Position numbers and translations under genes: made by a program
In this document: positions 1 to 8,036 of the stretch, one piece after another
Position numbering within the stretch: position 1 is the stretch's first letter
Layout of the letters: every line of letters starts with the position of its first letter
Notes under the pieces: model-generated
What the model saw: the letters and a program-made list of their open reading frames with translations, nothing else
Told to the model about the DNA's origin: nothing
The model's database searches: none
Source of the DNA: an uncultured Bacillota bacterium
Lineage (GTDB): Bacteria; Bacillota; Clostridia; Christensenellales; UBA1242
NCBI GenBank assembly: GCA_900544595.1
Contig: UQVQ01000002.1
Coordinates: 62,001-126,000, forward strand
Direction of reading: 5' to 3'
Length of the DNA stretch: 64,000 nt

Positions 1-1938
1 TGCAAGAGGAACTTCTGCGTTAATTCTTTGAACGCCAGGAATACTGTCGTTTCCTAAAAGAATTCCGCGGCGGCTTGTTAAGTTGCCCATAACTGTTCCA
101 AGATATTCGTCTGGAACTTCAACTGTAACTTTCATGATTGGTTCCAAAAGAACAGGGTTTGCTTTTGCAGCGCCATCTTTAAATGCCATAGAGCCGGCAA
201 TTTTGAAGGCCATTTCGGAAGAGTCAACTTCGTGGAATGATCCGTCGTAAACTGTAACTCTAAAGTCAACTGTTTCATATCCTGCCAAAACACCGCATTG
301 TTTTGCTTCTTTAATACCGTTGTTAATTGGTTGGATATATTCTTTTGGAATTGAACCGCCAACAGTTTTGTCGACGAATTCATATCCTGCGCCTCTTTCC
401 AAAGGCTCCATTTCAATCAAGCAGTGACCATATTGACCTTTACCACCAGATTGACGGATATATTTACCTTCTGCTTTAACAGGGCGTGTTATTGTTTCAC
501 GATAGGAAACTTGTGGTTGACCAACGTTTGCTTCAACTTTAAATTCGCGAAGAAGACGGTCAACAATAATTTCAAGGTGTAACTCTCCCATTCCAGCAAT
601 AAGAGTTTGACCTGTTTCAACATTTGTTGAAACGCGGAATGAAGGATCTTCTCTTGAAAGTTTTGCAAGGGCAAGAGCCATTTTTTCTTGCATATCTTTT
701 GTTTTTGGTTCAATTGCAAGTTGAATAACAGGTTCTGGGAAAACCATGCTTTCAAGTTGAATTGGGTGTTTTTCGTCGCAAAGTGTGTGTCCTGTGATTG
801 TGTCTTTAAGACCAACAATTGCGGCAATGTCGCCTGCGCCAACTTCTTGAATTTCTGTTCTGTTGTTAGCATGCATTCTAATTAAACGACCAACTCTTTC
901 AGTTTTTCCTGTGATTGAGTTGTAAACATATGAACCAGCTTTCAAAACACCGCTGTAAACACGGAAGAATGTTAAACCTCCAACAAATGGGTCGGTTGCA
1001 ATTTTGAATGCAAGCCCTGCAAATGGAGCGTTAACGTCTGCTGGTCTTTCCTCTTCTTCGCCTGTGTCTGGATTGATTCCTTTAATAGCATCAATATCAA
1101 GAGGCGATGGAAGATATTCAACCATAGCGTCCAAAAGGTTTTGAACACCTTTGTTTTTGTATGATGAACCGCAAAGCATTGGGGTTACTTTCTTTGAAAT
1201 TGTTGCAGCACGAATTGCTTTGTTAAGTTCGTCAAGCGAAATTTCTTGTCCTTCGAAATATTTTTCCAAAAGCGCATCATCTGTTTCAACAATTGCTTCA
1301 ACCAAAGCATCGTGTCTTTTTTGTGCTTCTGCTTTATATTCCTCTGGAATTTCAACTTCGTCGATAATTTTTCCCAAATCGTCTTCTGGAATGTATGCTT
1401 TCATTTTCAAAAGGTCGATAATACCCTTGAAAGATTCCGCCATTCCAATTGGCATTTGAAGAGGAAGAGGGGTTGTGTGAAGTCTGTCGCGAACAGAGTC
1501 AACACACTTGTCGAAATATGCATCGTCTCTGTCCATTTTATTAACATAAATGATAACAGGAACTTTACATTCATTTGCTTGGCGCCAAACAGTTTCTGTT
1601 TGAGGTTGAACTTTATCTCTTGCGCTCAAAACCAAAACTGCACCATCAAGAACTTTAAGCGAACGCAAAACTTCAATTGTGAAGTCAACGTGTCCTGGCG
1701 TGTCGATGATGTTGATTTTATGTCCGTTCCATTGACAAGTTGTGCAAGCAGATGTGATTGTGATTCCTCTTTCTTGTTCCTGAGCCATCCAATCCATTGT
1801 TGCTTGACCATCATGCACTTCACCAATTTTGTGGCTTTTACCAGTGTAGAACAAAATTCTTTCAGTGGTTGTTGTTTTACCAGCATCGATGTGCGCCATG
1901 ATACCAACGTTTCTTGTCATGTGTAAGTCATCAGCCAT
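1..1938 (-). CDS. fusA: Elongation factor G (3' end outside window)
   Basis: Translational GTPase that moves tRNA and mRNA through the ribosome and helps recycle it. The reverse strand is open for 646 codons from an ATG at 1938 to the window edge. It begins [10 protein letters not shown] and continues with G1 [10 protein letters not shown]3 DTPGHVDF, G4 NKMD and the later EF-G domains. Family length is about 690 residues, so roughly 45 C-terminal residues are missing. A GGAG-like ribosome binding site precedes the start. It lies downstream of rpsL-rpsG, the usual str operon order, but a 418-bp gap with duplicated structured repeats separates it from rpsG. Confidence 0.97.
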   Translation of the reverse strand, partial: MADDLHMTRNVGIMAHIDAGKTTTTERILFYTGKSHKIGEVHDGQATMDWMAQEQERGITITSACTTCQWNGHKINIIDTPGHVDFTIEVLRSLKVLDGAVLVLSARDKVQPQTETVWRQANECKVPVIIYVNKMDRDDAYFDKCVDSVRDRLHTTPLPLQMPIGMAESFKGIIDLLKMKAYIPEDDLGKIIDEVEIPEEYKAEAQKRHDALVEAIVETDDALLEKYFEGQEISLDELNKAIRAATISKKVTPMLCGSSYKNKGVQNLLDAMVEYLPSPLDIDAIKGINPDTGEEEERPADVNAPFAGLAFKIATDPFVGGLTFFRVYSGVLKAGSYVYNSITGKTERVGRLIRMHANNRTEIQEVGAGDIAAIVGLKDTITGHTLCDEKHPIQLESMVFPEPVIQLAIEPKTKDMQEKMALALAKLSREDPSFRVSTNVETGQTLIAGMGELHLEIIVDRLLREFKVEANVGQPQVSYRETITRPVKAEGKYIRQSGGKGQYGHCLIEMEPLERGAGYEFVDKTVGGSIPKEYIQPINNGIKEAKQCGVLAGYETVDFRVTVYDGSFHEVDSSEMAFKIAGSMAFKDGAAKANPVLLEPIMKVTVEVPDEYLGTVMGNLTSRRGILLGNDSIPGVQRINAEVPLA

Positions 1939-2074
1939 ATTTTTCTCCTTTATTTTATTTTTGAATTATTCCCACTTATCGCAAGAATAACTTGATTTTT
2001 TTCGACTTTTTGCCATACTTTAGCAAATCAAATTTTTTCTTTTACTTTTGTTCCATTAAGGAACTTTAAATTTT

Positions 2075-2168
2075 TAAAACTTTAATAAATTGCGTTTAGG
2101 CAAGGAACATCGAATTTTTATGATGGGAGCGTATATTGAAATACGTGACCAAATAAAAATTTGCTATG
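2075..2168. repeat. Structured intergenic repeat, copy 1
   Basis: A 94-bp element in the rpsG-fusA gap, repeated 158 bp further on with three mismatches. It contains nested inverted repeats: an outer arm ATTTTTAT / ATAAAAAT and an inner arm CGTAT / ATACG around a small loop, so RNA from either strand could fold into a long hairpin. Reading frames in it are short and unconvincing. It may be a mobile palindromic repeat, an RNA-processing site or a structured leader for fusA. Confidence 0.8.
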
Positions 2169-2232
2169 CGGCACTGCACCTTTCTCGCTTACCTTTTCAT
2201 TATCTTTTGTTTTAACTCTTCCTTAGAAAATC

Positions 2233-2326
2233 TAAAACTTTAATAAATTGCGTTTAGGCAAGGAACATCAAATTTTTATGAGGGGAACGTATATTGAAAT
2301 ACGTGACCAAATAAAAATTTGCTATG
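2233..2326. repeat. Structured intergenic repeat, copy 2
   Basis: Second copy of the 94-bp element, 91/94 identical to copy 1. The inner arm is better here (ACGTAT / ATACGT), and the outer arm CAAATTTTTAT / ATAAAAATTTG is perfect. One mismatch in the outer arm makes that arm pair better in this copy, as expected if folding matters. The copy ends 30 bp before the rpsG stop codon. Confidence 0.8.
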
Positions 2327-2356
2327 TGACGCAGCATAAACCAATTTAGTAAAGTT

Positions 2357-2830
2357 TTACCAGCGGTAGTGAGCAAATGCTTTATTTGCTTCTGCCATTC
2401 TGTGCATTTCTTCCTTGCGTTTTACTGCTGCTCCTGTGTTGTTGTATGCATCAATAAGTTCGCCAGCAAGTCTTTCTTCCATTGTTCTTTCGCCATTACG
2501 CTTTCTTGCAAACATAACAATCCAACGAATTGCAAGTGTTTGACGGCGTTCTGGACGGATTTCCATTGGAACTTGGTATGTTGCCCCGCCAACTCTTCTT
2601 CCTTTTGTTTCAAGAAGAGGTTTTGTGTTTTCCAAAGCTTGATTGAAAGCATCAAGTGGTTCAAGGCCTAATTTTTCTTTAACGATGTCAAATGCGCCAT
2701 AAACGATTGACTGCGCTAAGCCCTTCTTGCCGTCTAACATAACTTGATTGATAAGTTTTGTAACAAGTTTGCTGTTATACATTGGGTCTGGAAGAACATC
2801 TCTTTTGACAGCACTATTTCTTCTTGGCAT
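2357..2830 (-). CDS. rpsG: 30S ribosomal protein S7
   Basis: Primary 16S rRNA-binding protein that organises the 3' head domain of the small subunit. The 157-residue product begins [16 protein letters not shown] and has the normal S7 length and the conserved MLDGKK and [14 protein letters not shown] C terminus. A good ribosome binding site (AAGGAG) precedes the ATG. It is 31 bp downstream of rpsL in the same operon. Confidence 0.98.
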   Translation of the reverse strand: MPRRNSAVKRDVLPDPMYNSKLVTKLINQVMLDGKKGLAQSIVYGAFDIVKEKLGLEPLDAFNQALENTKPLLETKGRRVGGATYQVPMEIRPERRQTLAIRWIVMFARKRNGERTMEERLAGELIDAYNNTGAAVKRKEEMHRMAEANKAFAHYRW

Positions 2831-2861
2831 ATTATTCTCCTTTTATAGTTTAGTTTTTAAA

Positions 2862-3233
2862 TTATTTTGGGCGTTTAGCGCCATACTTTGAACGGCTTTG
2901 ATTGCGTTTTGCAACTCCAGCAGCATCAAGTGTTCCGCGAACAATGTGGTATCTAACACCAGGAAGGTCTTTAACTCTTCCGCCTCTAACAAGAACAACG
3001 CTGTGCTCTTGAAGGTTGTGTCCAATTCCAGGAATGTAAACGGTTGCTTCACTCTTGTTTGAAAGACGAACACGGGCAATCTTACGAAGAGCGGAGTTAG
3101 GTTTTTTAGGGCTTGTTGTTTTAACAGAAAGGCAAACACCGCGTTTTTGAGGACATTCATCCAAAAGAGGCGATTTACTTTTCTCGTCGAAACTCTTTCT
3201 TCCCTTTCTAACCAATTGGTTGATTGTTGGCAT
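2862..3233 (-). CDS. rpsL: 30S ribosomal protein S12
   Basis: Decoding-centre protein. The 123 residues begin [13 protein letters not shown] and include the conserved KKPNSALRK loop, where streptomycin-resistance changes occur in other species; the lysine there is the normal residue. AAGGAG precedes the ATG. It is the first gene of the str-type operon and has its own promoter and a leader with an intrinsic terminator. Confidence 0.98.
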   Translation of the reverse strand: MPTINQLVRKGRKSFDEKSKSPLLDECPQKRGVCLSVKTTSPKKPNSALRKIARVRLSNKSEATVYIPGIGHNLQEHSVVLVRGGRVKDLPGVRYHIVRGTLDAAGVAKRNQSRSKYGAKRPK

Positions 3234-3279
3234 AACATTCTCCTTTTAAGGAATTTCTTCCAATTTGCTTTTGGCAATT

Positions 3280-3310
3280 AAAAAAACGAACCTGCTTTAA
3301 AGCAAGTTCG
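3280..3310 (-). terminator. Intrinsic terminator in the rpsL leader
   Basis: On the reverse strand a 12-bp hairpin (arms CGAACTTGCTTT and AAAGCAGGTTCG, one G-U pair) is followed by seven T residues. It lies between the rpsL promoter and the rpsL start codon, so it would stop transcription before the operon unless read through. This makes it a candidate attenuator. Confidence 0.8.
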
Positions 3311-3449
3311 AAATGCGTCAAGAAAAAACTTTTTTTAGAGTTTCAGGTGCATATTCAGTCTAACGACTTGACCTTGAAATTCCAAAGTCTTTCGACTCCC
3401 CGCGAATAATTTTCGCAGTTCAACTTGCTTTTGCCAAATTGCTATCGCA

Positions 3450-3478
3450 ATCATATCATAAAGCGAAGTTAATGTCAA
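3450..3478 (-). promoter_or_regulatory. Sigma-A-type promoter of rpsL-rpsG-fusA
   Basis: Reverse strand: -35 TTGACA (3473-3478), 17-bp spacer, -10 TATGAT (3450-3455). Transcription would start near 3443, giving a leader of about 210 nt before rpsL that includes the terminator at 3280-3310. The rest of this leader has small hairpins (for example GCGAA / TTCGC) but matches no riboswitch I recognise. Confidence 0.85.
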
Positions 3479-3543
3479 CAATTTTTTAAAAAAACTCAGT
3501 GAAAATTGAAAGGTAAATTTTTGTTTATTTTTCTGCCATTTAA

Positions 3544-3558
3544 TGCTAAAATTAACAT
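3544..3558 (+). promoter_or_regulatory. Extended -10 promoter of rsmD, predicted leaderless
   Basis: TG at 3544-3545 followed by TAAAAT at 3547-3552, then six bases and the rsmD ATG at 3559. There is no purine-rich ribosome binding site, and the expected transcription start falls on the A of the ATG. Confidence 0.6.
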
Positions 3559-4131
3559 ATGAGAATTTCAGCAGGTAAATTTAAAAACAGAAACCTTGTT
3601 TTCGTTTCAAATGAAACAACTCGCCCAACAGCAAGCGTTGTTCGCGAGGCTCTTTTTTCAAAAATTCAACTTTCTTTGGAAGGGAAAATTTTCCTCGATT
3701 TGTTTTCGGGAAGCGGAAGCGTTGGAATTGAAGCTCTTTCGCGCGGCGCAAAAAAAGTTTATTTCGTTGAGAAAAACAGAAAAAACGCCGAAATAATTAA
3801 ACAAAACCTTGAAAACTGCAAAGCAAGCAAAGACGAATTTGAAATTGATGTTTGCGACTATGCTTCAATGCTTGAAAAAACAAACGAAAAATTCGACTTT
3901 GTTTATATGGACCCACCCTACAAAAATTTAGAGTTCTATCTTACTGCTGCAAAAATTTTGAAGGAAAGAAATTTATTAAATAACGACGCGCTTTTAATTT
4001 GCGAACACGACGCAAAACAAGAAATTTCGCTTCCTTCTTTTTCGCTTATCTCTCGAAAGAAATATGGAATTAAAATGCTTTCCTATTTCATTTTAGATAT
4101 GGAAACCCAGCCCCTTCCAAATTTCGATTAA
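3559..4131 (+). CDS. rsmD: 16S rRNA (guanine-N2)-methyltransferase RsmD
   Basis: Predicted to methylate G966 of 16S rRNA using S-adenosylmethionine. The 190-residue product has the family N terminus (MRISAGKFKNRNL), SAM motif I DLFSGSGSVGIEAL (47-60) and catalytic DPPY (118-121). The length is normal. The start is placed directly after an extended -10 with no ribosome binding site. The last 44 bp overlap the convergent protease gene on the other strand. Confidence 0.95.
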   Translation: MRISAGKFKNRNLVFVSNETTRPTASVVREALFSKIQLSLEGKIFLDLFSGSGSVGIEALSRGAKKVYFVEKNRKNAEIIKQNLENCKASKDEFEIDVCDYASMLEKTNEKFDFVYMDPPYKNLEFYLTAAKILKERNLLNNDALLICEHDAKQEISLPSFSLISRKKYGIKMLSYFILDMETQPLPNFD

Positions 4132-5215
4132 AAGAAATTGGGGTTGCAACAGACATCAATTTAAGTTTAACTTGGTCGGGCGAAAGACGAGGTTCTTTTT
4201 CAAGCATAAGCGCGGCAAGCCCAGCAACCATTGGCGTTGCAACGCTTGTTCCGCTCATTTTTGTGTAGTCGGAAGAAGACAAATTTGAGCAAGAAGTTAT
4301 GTTAACGCTTGGCGCAACAACATCGGGTTTATATCTTCGAAGCGCGGGCCCTCTTGAAGAGAAAGGAGCAATTGAAAATTCTTTTATATTAAATTCTCCG
4401 TTTTCGGCTCGATTATCGTTAAATCCGCCAACAGTAATTATTCTTGGGCTAATCCCTGGCGACTTTATCGTTTCAAATTCGGGTCCGCTGTTCCCCGCCG
4501 CCGCAACCATCGTTATTCCCTTGTTCCAAAGCGCTTCTGCCCCTTTCATAATTGGGTCGTTAATTCCAAGCGGCTCGCTTCCAAAACTCATGCAAACAAC
4601 CTTAATGTTAAATTTCTTTGCATTGTCATAAATCCATTGCATTGCCTCCAAAATATTAACTGCATTTGCTTCTCCATCTCCATTAAGTGCTTTAATTGAA
4701 ATGATGTTGCTCTTTGGAGCAATTCCCGAAAATTTTCCGCCGCTCATAATTCCGTTTCCGCTTCCAACGCCCGCAACAAATGTTCCATGCCCATTGTCAT
4801 CATATGGTCTTTTTTTGTTTGAAACTAAATCTATGAACGAAATAATCCTGTCCTTTTTAAGCATAAAATCAAGATGGGGCGCAATTCCCGTGTCGATGTA
4901 GGCAACCGTAACCCCCTCGCCCGAAAGCCCGTTTTCAGATGTTAAAATTTTTCGCGCAGTGTTCATAAGCGCAAGAACATTTGTTTGACGCGTCACACTT
5001 TTAATCCAACTTTTATTACAACCGTCAATAAGTTTGCTTGAATTTGTTTTTAACGCAACCGCTCCAATTATTGGAAGCTCCATAACAATTTCATCGCCAA
5101 AAAAATTTCGCGCTTTGTTAAAATCGCTCACATAAGCAATGCACTCAACATTATTTTTTAGGTTTAAACTAACAACTTGAAAAAGTTTCGATTCAATTTT
5201 TCTGCTGGCTCTCAT
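4088..5215 (-). CDS. Subtilisin-like serine protease (S8 family)
   Basis: Intracellular-type subtilase; no signal peptide or membrane segment is visible. Counting from the upstream GTG at 5230 (380 residues), the triad is Asp113 in YIDTG, His148 in NGHGT and Ser329 in MSGTSVATP, with oxyanion Asn247 in AAAGNSGP. The ATG at 5215 is preferred because AAAGGAAAA lies just upstream of it; the GTG would instead overlap the upstream stop codon. The N-terminal 90 residues resemble a small pro-region. It forms an operon with the 96-residue gene upstream, and its 3' end overlaps rsmD. The substrate is unknown; it resembles AprX-type cytoplasmic subtilases. Confidence 0.9.
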   Translation of the reverse strand: MRASRKIESKLFQVVSLNLKNNVECIAYVSDFNKARNFFGDEIVMELPIIGAVALKTNSSKLIDGCNKSWIKSVTRQTNVLALMNTARKILTSENGLSGEGVTVAYIDTGIAPHLDFMLKKDRIISFIDLVSNKKRPYDDNGHGTFVAGVGSGNGIMSGGKFSGIAPKSNIISIKALNGDGEANAVNILEAMQWIYDNAKKFNIKVVCMSFGSEPLGINDPIMKGAEALWNKGITMVAAAGNSGPEFETIKSPGISPRIITVGGFNDNRAENGEFNIKEFSIAPFSSRGPALRRYKPDVVAPSVNITSCSNLSSSDYTKMSGTSVATPMVAGLAALMLEKEPRLSPDQVKLKLMSVATPISFNRNLEGAGFPYLK

Positions 5216-5226
5216 TTGTTTTCCTT

Positions 5227-5517
5227 TCACTCAATTTGTTTTAATAACTTATCAATATTTTTAATTTGGTCGGGCGAAAGCATTGGCTTAATTCCTTCAA
5301 TTTGATTAGCAAGATTTTCAAAGTTAAATTCGCCGTTTTGTTTTTGTTTTTCAACCTGGCTAAAAAGTTCGCTAAGAAGCTGGTCTTGAGAAAACTTTGA
5401 ATAATGCTCAACCTTCTTTCGAAGTTCCTCCTCGGTTGGCTTTTTCTGGTCAAATTTAACATTTTCCCTTTCAATTTTTGGATTTTCTTTTGCAAATTCA
5501 AAAAGACTTTTTGTCAT
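5227..5517 (-). CDS. Small charged protein of unknown function
   Basis: The 96-residue product (MTKSLFEFAKENPKIE...) is rich in Lys, Glu and Gln and probably all helical, with no membrane segment. I do not recognise it. GGAGGT precedes the ATG. Its stop codon overlaps a possible GTG start of the protease, so the two are co-transcribed; it could be a partner or substrate of the protease. Its C-terminal half (LSPDQIKNIDKLLKQIE) looks like a helical hairpin. Confidence 0.75.
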   Translation of the reverse strand: MTKSLFEFAKENPKIERENVKFDQKKPTEEELRKKVEHYSKFSQDQLLSELFSQVEKQKQNGEFNFENLANQIEGIKPMLSPDQIKNIDKLLKQIE

Positions 5518-5584
5518 TTTACCTCCACTTTTTAACTAAAATATTATATGTTTCATATATATATAATGTTTAAAAGGAATTCGT

Positions 5585-6001
5585 ATGGATTTTAAAAATC
5601 TTCTTTCTGCGCTTGGGCTTTTTTCAAGCCCGCCGCAACAAACCATTGAAAAAAATGAGCAGCAAAACCAGTTTTCAAGTTACTTTCCCGCCGATGTTTT
5701 AACGCCACAAAACGAAAATGTTTCTTGCTTGAAAGATTTTTCGTCTTGTTCTCTCTCGGACTTAAACAACTTCCAGCAGCAAAATCAACCGCCTTTAAAT
5801 CAAGGAGGACTTTCTTTGCAAACCCTTTTGCCTCTTCTTCTGCTTGCAATAAGCGGAAAAACAAACGTTGGGCAAATTCTTTCAAAAATCAGCGCGCTTT
5901 CGCCAGAACTTAAAAATCTTGAGCCGCTAACCAAACTTTTAACAAAAAACGAAGAAAAACCTTCTTCGCCTTCAATAGACAGTTATAAGAGAATTCAATG
6001 A
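5585..6001 (+). CDS. Gln/Asn/Ser-rich small protein of unknown function
   Basis: The 138 residues are low in complexity in the first two thirds (many Gln, Asn, Ser, Pro). They are followed by one hydrophobic stretch (LQTLLPLLLLAIS) and an amphipathic tail. AAAAGGAATTC precedes the ATG, and a TATATAAT-like -10 lies about 20 bp upstream. The stop overlaps the murG ATG (ATGA), which indicates translational coupling with murG. The function is unknown. Confidence 0.7.
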   Translation: MDFKNLLSALGLFSSPPQQTIEKNEQQNQFSSYFPADVLTPQNENVSCLKDFSSCSLSDLNNFQQQNQPPLNQGGLSLQTLLPLLLLAISGKTNVGQILSKISALSPELKNLEPLTKLLTKNEEKPSSPSIDSYKRIQ

Positions 6002-7083
6002 GTGAAAGAATAAATATAGTAAGTTTATCACATCATAATAATATGAAAACAATCGTTTTAACAGGCGGAGGAACAGCCGGTCATGTTATGCCAAATCTTG
6101 CGCTTGTTCCAGAACTTGAAAAGCACTTTTCAAAAATTGTATACATAGGAACAAACGGAATTGAAAAACAACTTGCCAAAAGCGCAAATCTTGAATTTAA
6201 ACAGATTGAAGCAGTTAAATTTGTTCGAAGTTTAAGCCCAAAAAATCTGCTTATTCCCGCAAAACTTTTTCGGTCGATTTCGCAAGCAAAAAAAATTCTT
6301 AAAGAAATTAACCCATCGGTTGTTTTTTCAAAAGGCGGCTATGTTTCAATTCCTGTTGCAATTGCCGCAAAAAAACTTGGAATTCCAGTTTTAACACATG
6401 AAAGCGATCTTTCTCTTGGGCTTGCAAACAAAATTATTTCCCACTATGCAACCCTAACTTTAACAGCATTTGAAAAAACAGCAAAAGGGAAAAAGAAATT
6501 TGTTTTTTCTGGCTCGCCAGTTCGAAATCAAATTTTCAAAGGCGATAAATCAAAAATTAAAGCAAACCTTTCGCGAAACAAAAAAACTGTTTTGTTTTTT
6601 GGCGGAAGCCTTGGCGCAAAAGCAATTAACGAAACCGTTTTTTCTTGCCTTGGCATTTTAACAAAAAAATATAATGTGCTTCATATAACGGGAAAAGGAA
6701 AGAAAAAGGAACTTAAATTTCCAAACTATTTTGCCGTTGAATACACAAACGAAATTGAAAACTTTTTTAACGCAGCCGACTATGTTGTTTGCCGCGCGGG
6801 CGCGAACTCCGTTTTTGAACTCCTTGCTCTTTGCAAACCAATGCTTTTAATTCCTCTTCCAAAAGCAGAAAGCCGCGGCGACCAAATTGACAACGCAAAA
6901 TATTTTAAAGAAAAGGGAATGTGCGAAGTTTTATTCCAAGAAAATTTAAATTGTGAGAATTTAATTAAATCGTTAAAAAATTTGGAAAATAATTCAAAAA
7001 TAATTCAAAAAAACATAAAAAAACAAGAAATTAAATCGCCAAATAAAAAACTTGTTGAAATTATTGTTGAAAATTCAAAATAA
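5998..7083 (+). CDS. murG: UDP-GlcNAc:lipid I N-acetylglucosaminyltransferase MurG
   Basis: Membrane-associated GT28 enzyme that converts lipid I to lipid II on the inner face of the membrane. The glycine-rich loop GGGTAGH is at residues 23-29. The C-terminal donor-sugar region includes the RAGANSVFEL and LIPLPKAESRGDQIDNA segments. The ORF is 361 residues. The family N terminus begins at Met16 (ATG 6043, MKTIVLTGGG), but that ATG lacks a ribosome binding site, whereas the first ATG is coupled to the upstream stop. The gene is separated from the murE-ftsW operon, which lies 1 kb away on the opposite strand. Confidence 0.95.
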   Translation: MSERINIVSLSHHNNMKTIVLTGGGTAGHVMPNLALVPELEKHFSKIVYIGTNGIEKQLAKSANLEFKQIEAVKFVRSLSPKNLLIPAKLFRSISQAKKILKEINPSVVFSKGGYVSIPVAIAAKKLGIPVLTHESDLSLGLANKIISHYATLTLTAFEKTAKGKKKFVFSGSPVRNQIFKGDKSKIKANLSRNKKTVLFFGGSLGAKAINETVFSCLGILTKKYNVLHITGKGKKKELKFPNYFAVEYTNEIENFFNAADYVVCRAGANSVFELLALCKPMLLIPLPKAESRGDQIDNAKYFKEKGMCEVLFQENLNCENLIKSLKNLENNSKIIQKNIKKQEIKSPNKKLVEIIVENSK

Positions 7084-7084
7084 A

Positions 7085-7111
7085 AAAAGAGCAAAGATTA
7101 GTTGCTCTTTT
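7085..7111. terminator. Bidirectional intrinsic terminator after murG
   Basis: Arms AAAAGAGCAA (7085-7094) and TTGCTCTTTT (7102-7111) are flanked by A- and T-rich tracts. It serves murG on the plus strand and the convergent gene at 7122 on the minus strand. Confidence 0.85.
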
Positions 7112-7121
7112 TATTTTTTAT

Positions 7122-7856
7122 TTATTTTTCAATTCCATTTTTTATTTTTGCGTTTTCTTGCGCTTTAAGCCATTTGCCGCAAGGGCTTTCCTTAAGTCCG
7201 CCACCAGTTAAATAATTAAAGCGTGACGTGAAATCATTTCCTTTTAAGGAAATAAGATTTGAAACAACAAGCAAAGGATATTCAATGCTGTTCCCTTTGC
7301 AAATTATTTCGTCAACGCTTTTGGCGCTTTCTAAATTTGGAAAAAACTTTTCTGAAATTTGTTTTTCTTTGCATCCTCTCAAACTTTCAAGTTTGTTTGA
7401 AATCCACTCTTGATTTTCGGCTGTGAGAATTAAATCCTCCGCCTTAACAAAAGAGGTTAAAATTTTTTCAAACATTTTTTGCGCACTTGCAAAACTTGTT
7501 TCATTTGACGAAAGGTTGCAAGGTTTAATTTTGTTTAAATCCTCCATCATCTCGCCAAAATCTTTATAAACAAAATTTTTGTGCATTATTTTTTCCATTT
7601 GCTTTTTGTCATATTTTTCCTTTTCGGCGTCAATAATTTCTTTTGCCTTGTCATATCCCATATCTTTGAAAATTTCAAAAGTTATGTCATACATCTTGGA
7701 ATGCGAATGCATGTATGCTTTTTTAATTCCTTCATAGTTTTTCGTTCTGTAATCTTCAACAACATCTGCATACGTCGAATAAATAAATTCGCTTTCGCTG
7801 TCATAAATCAATGTGTCATTGTCTCTAATTATTTTGAAATCTGTATTTAAATCCAT
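7122..7856 (-). CDS. Hypothetical protein, 244 residues
   Basis: Not recognised. It is acidic, mostly helical by appearance, with no signal peptide or membrane segment. It carries a Tyr/Asp-rich N terminus and a C-terminal segment NYLTGGGLKESPCGKWLKA that looks like a conserved loop. A GAGGG ribosome binding site precedes the ATG. It is a single-gene unit with its own promoter at 7880-7908 and the shared terminator at 7085-7111. Confidence 0.75.
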   Translation of the reverse strand: MDLNTDFKIIRDNDTLIYDSESEFIYSTYADVVEDYRTKNYEGIKKAYMHSHSKMYDITFEIFKDMGYDKAKEIIDAEKEKYDKKQMEKIMHKNFVYKDFGEMMEDLNKIKPCNLSSNETSFASAQKMFEKILTSFVKAEDLILTAENQEWISNKLESLRGCKEKQISEKFFPNLESAKSVDEIICKGNSIEYPLLVVSNLISLKGNDFTSRFNYLTGGGLKESPCGKWLKAQENAKIKNGIEK

Positions 7857-7879
7857 TTTTCCCTCGCCTTTATAAAAAT

Positions 7880-7908
7880 ATTATAAACTTTTTAATGTAA
7901 TAAGTCAA
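7880..7908 (-). promoter_or_regulatory. Promoter of the 244-residue gene
   Basis: Reverse strand: TTGACT (7903-7908), 17-bp spacer, TATAAT (7880-7885), about 25 bp before the ATG. Confidence 0.8.
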
Positions 7909-7978
7909 TATTCCACATCTTAAAAACCCTTCCAGAAGCATCTTTTCATAAACTTCTCCTAATTATCTTATCATAAAA

Positions 7979-8006
7979 ATGCTAAAACAGATATCTTTTT
8001 TAGCAT
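7979..8006 (-). terminator. Terminator of the murE-ftsW operon
   Basis: Perfect arms ATGCTAAAA (7979-7987) and TTTTAGCAT (7998-8006) lie about 30 bp past the ftsW stop. The T tract is weak, so termination efficiency is uncertain. Confidence 0.6.
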
Positions 8007-8036
8007 TAAAAAGCAAATGATATTAAAAACAGGTTG

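Noticed and set aside
1246..1926. 226-codon plus-strand reading frame opposite fusA
   Set aside because: It is Cys/Phe/Asn-rich and lies entirely antisense to a conserved EF-G frame with no ribosome binding site; it is a shadow of the codon bias of fusA.
2843..3277. 144-codon minus-strand frame overlapping rpsL
   Set aside because: It is frame-shifted over the conserved S12 gene, and its product has no plausible composition.
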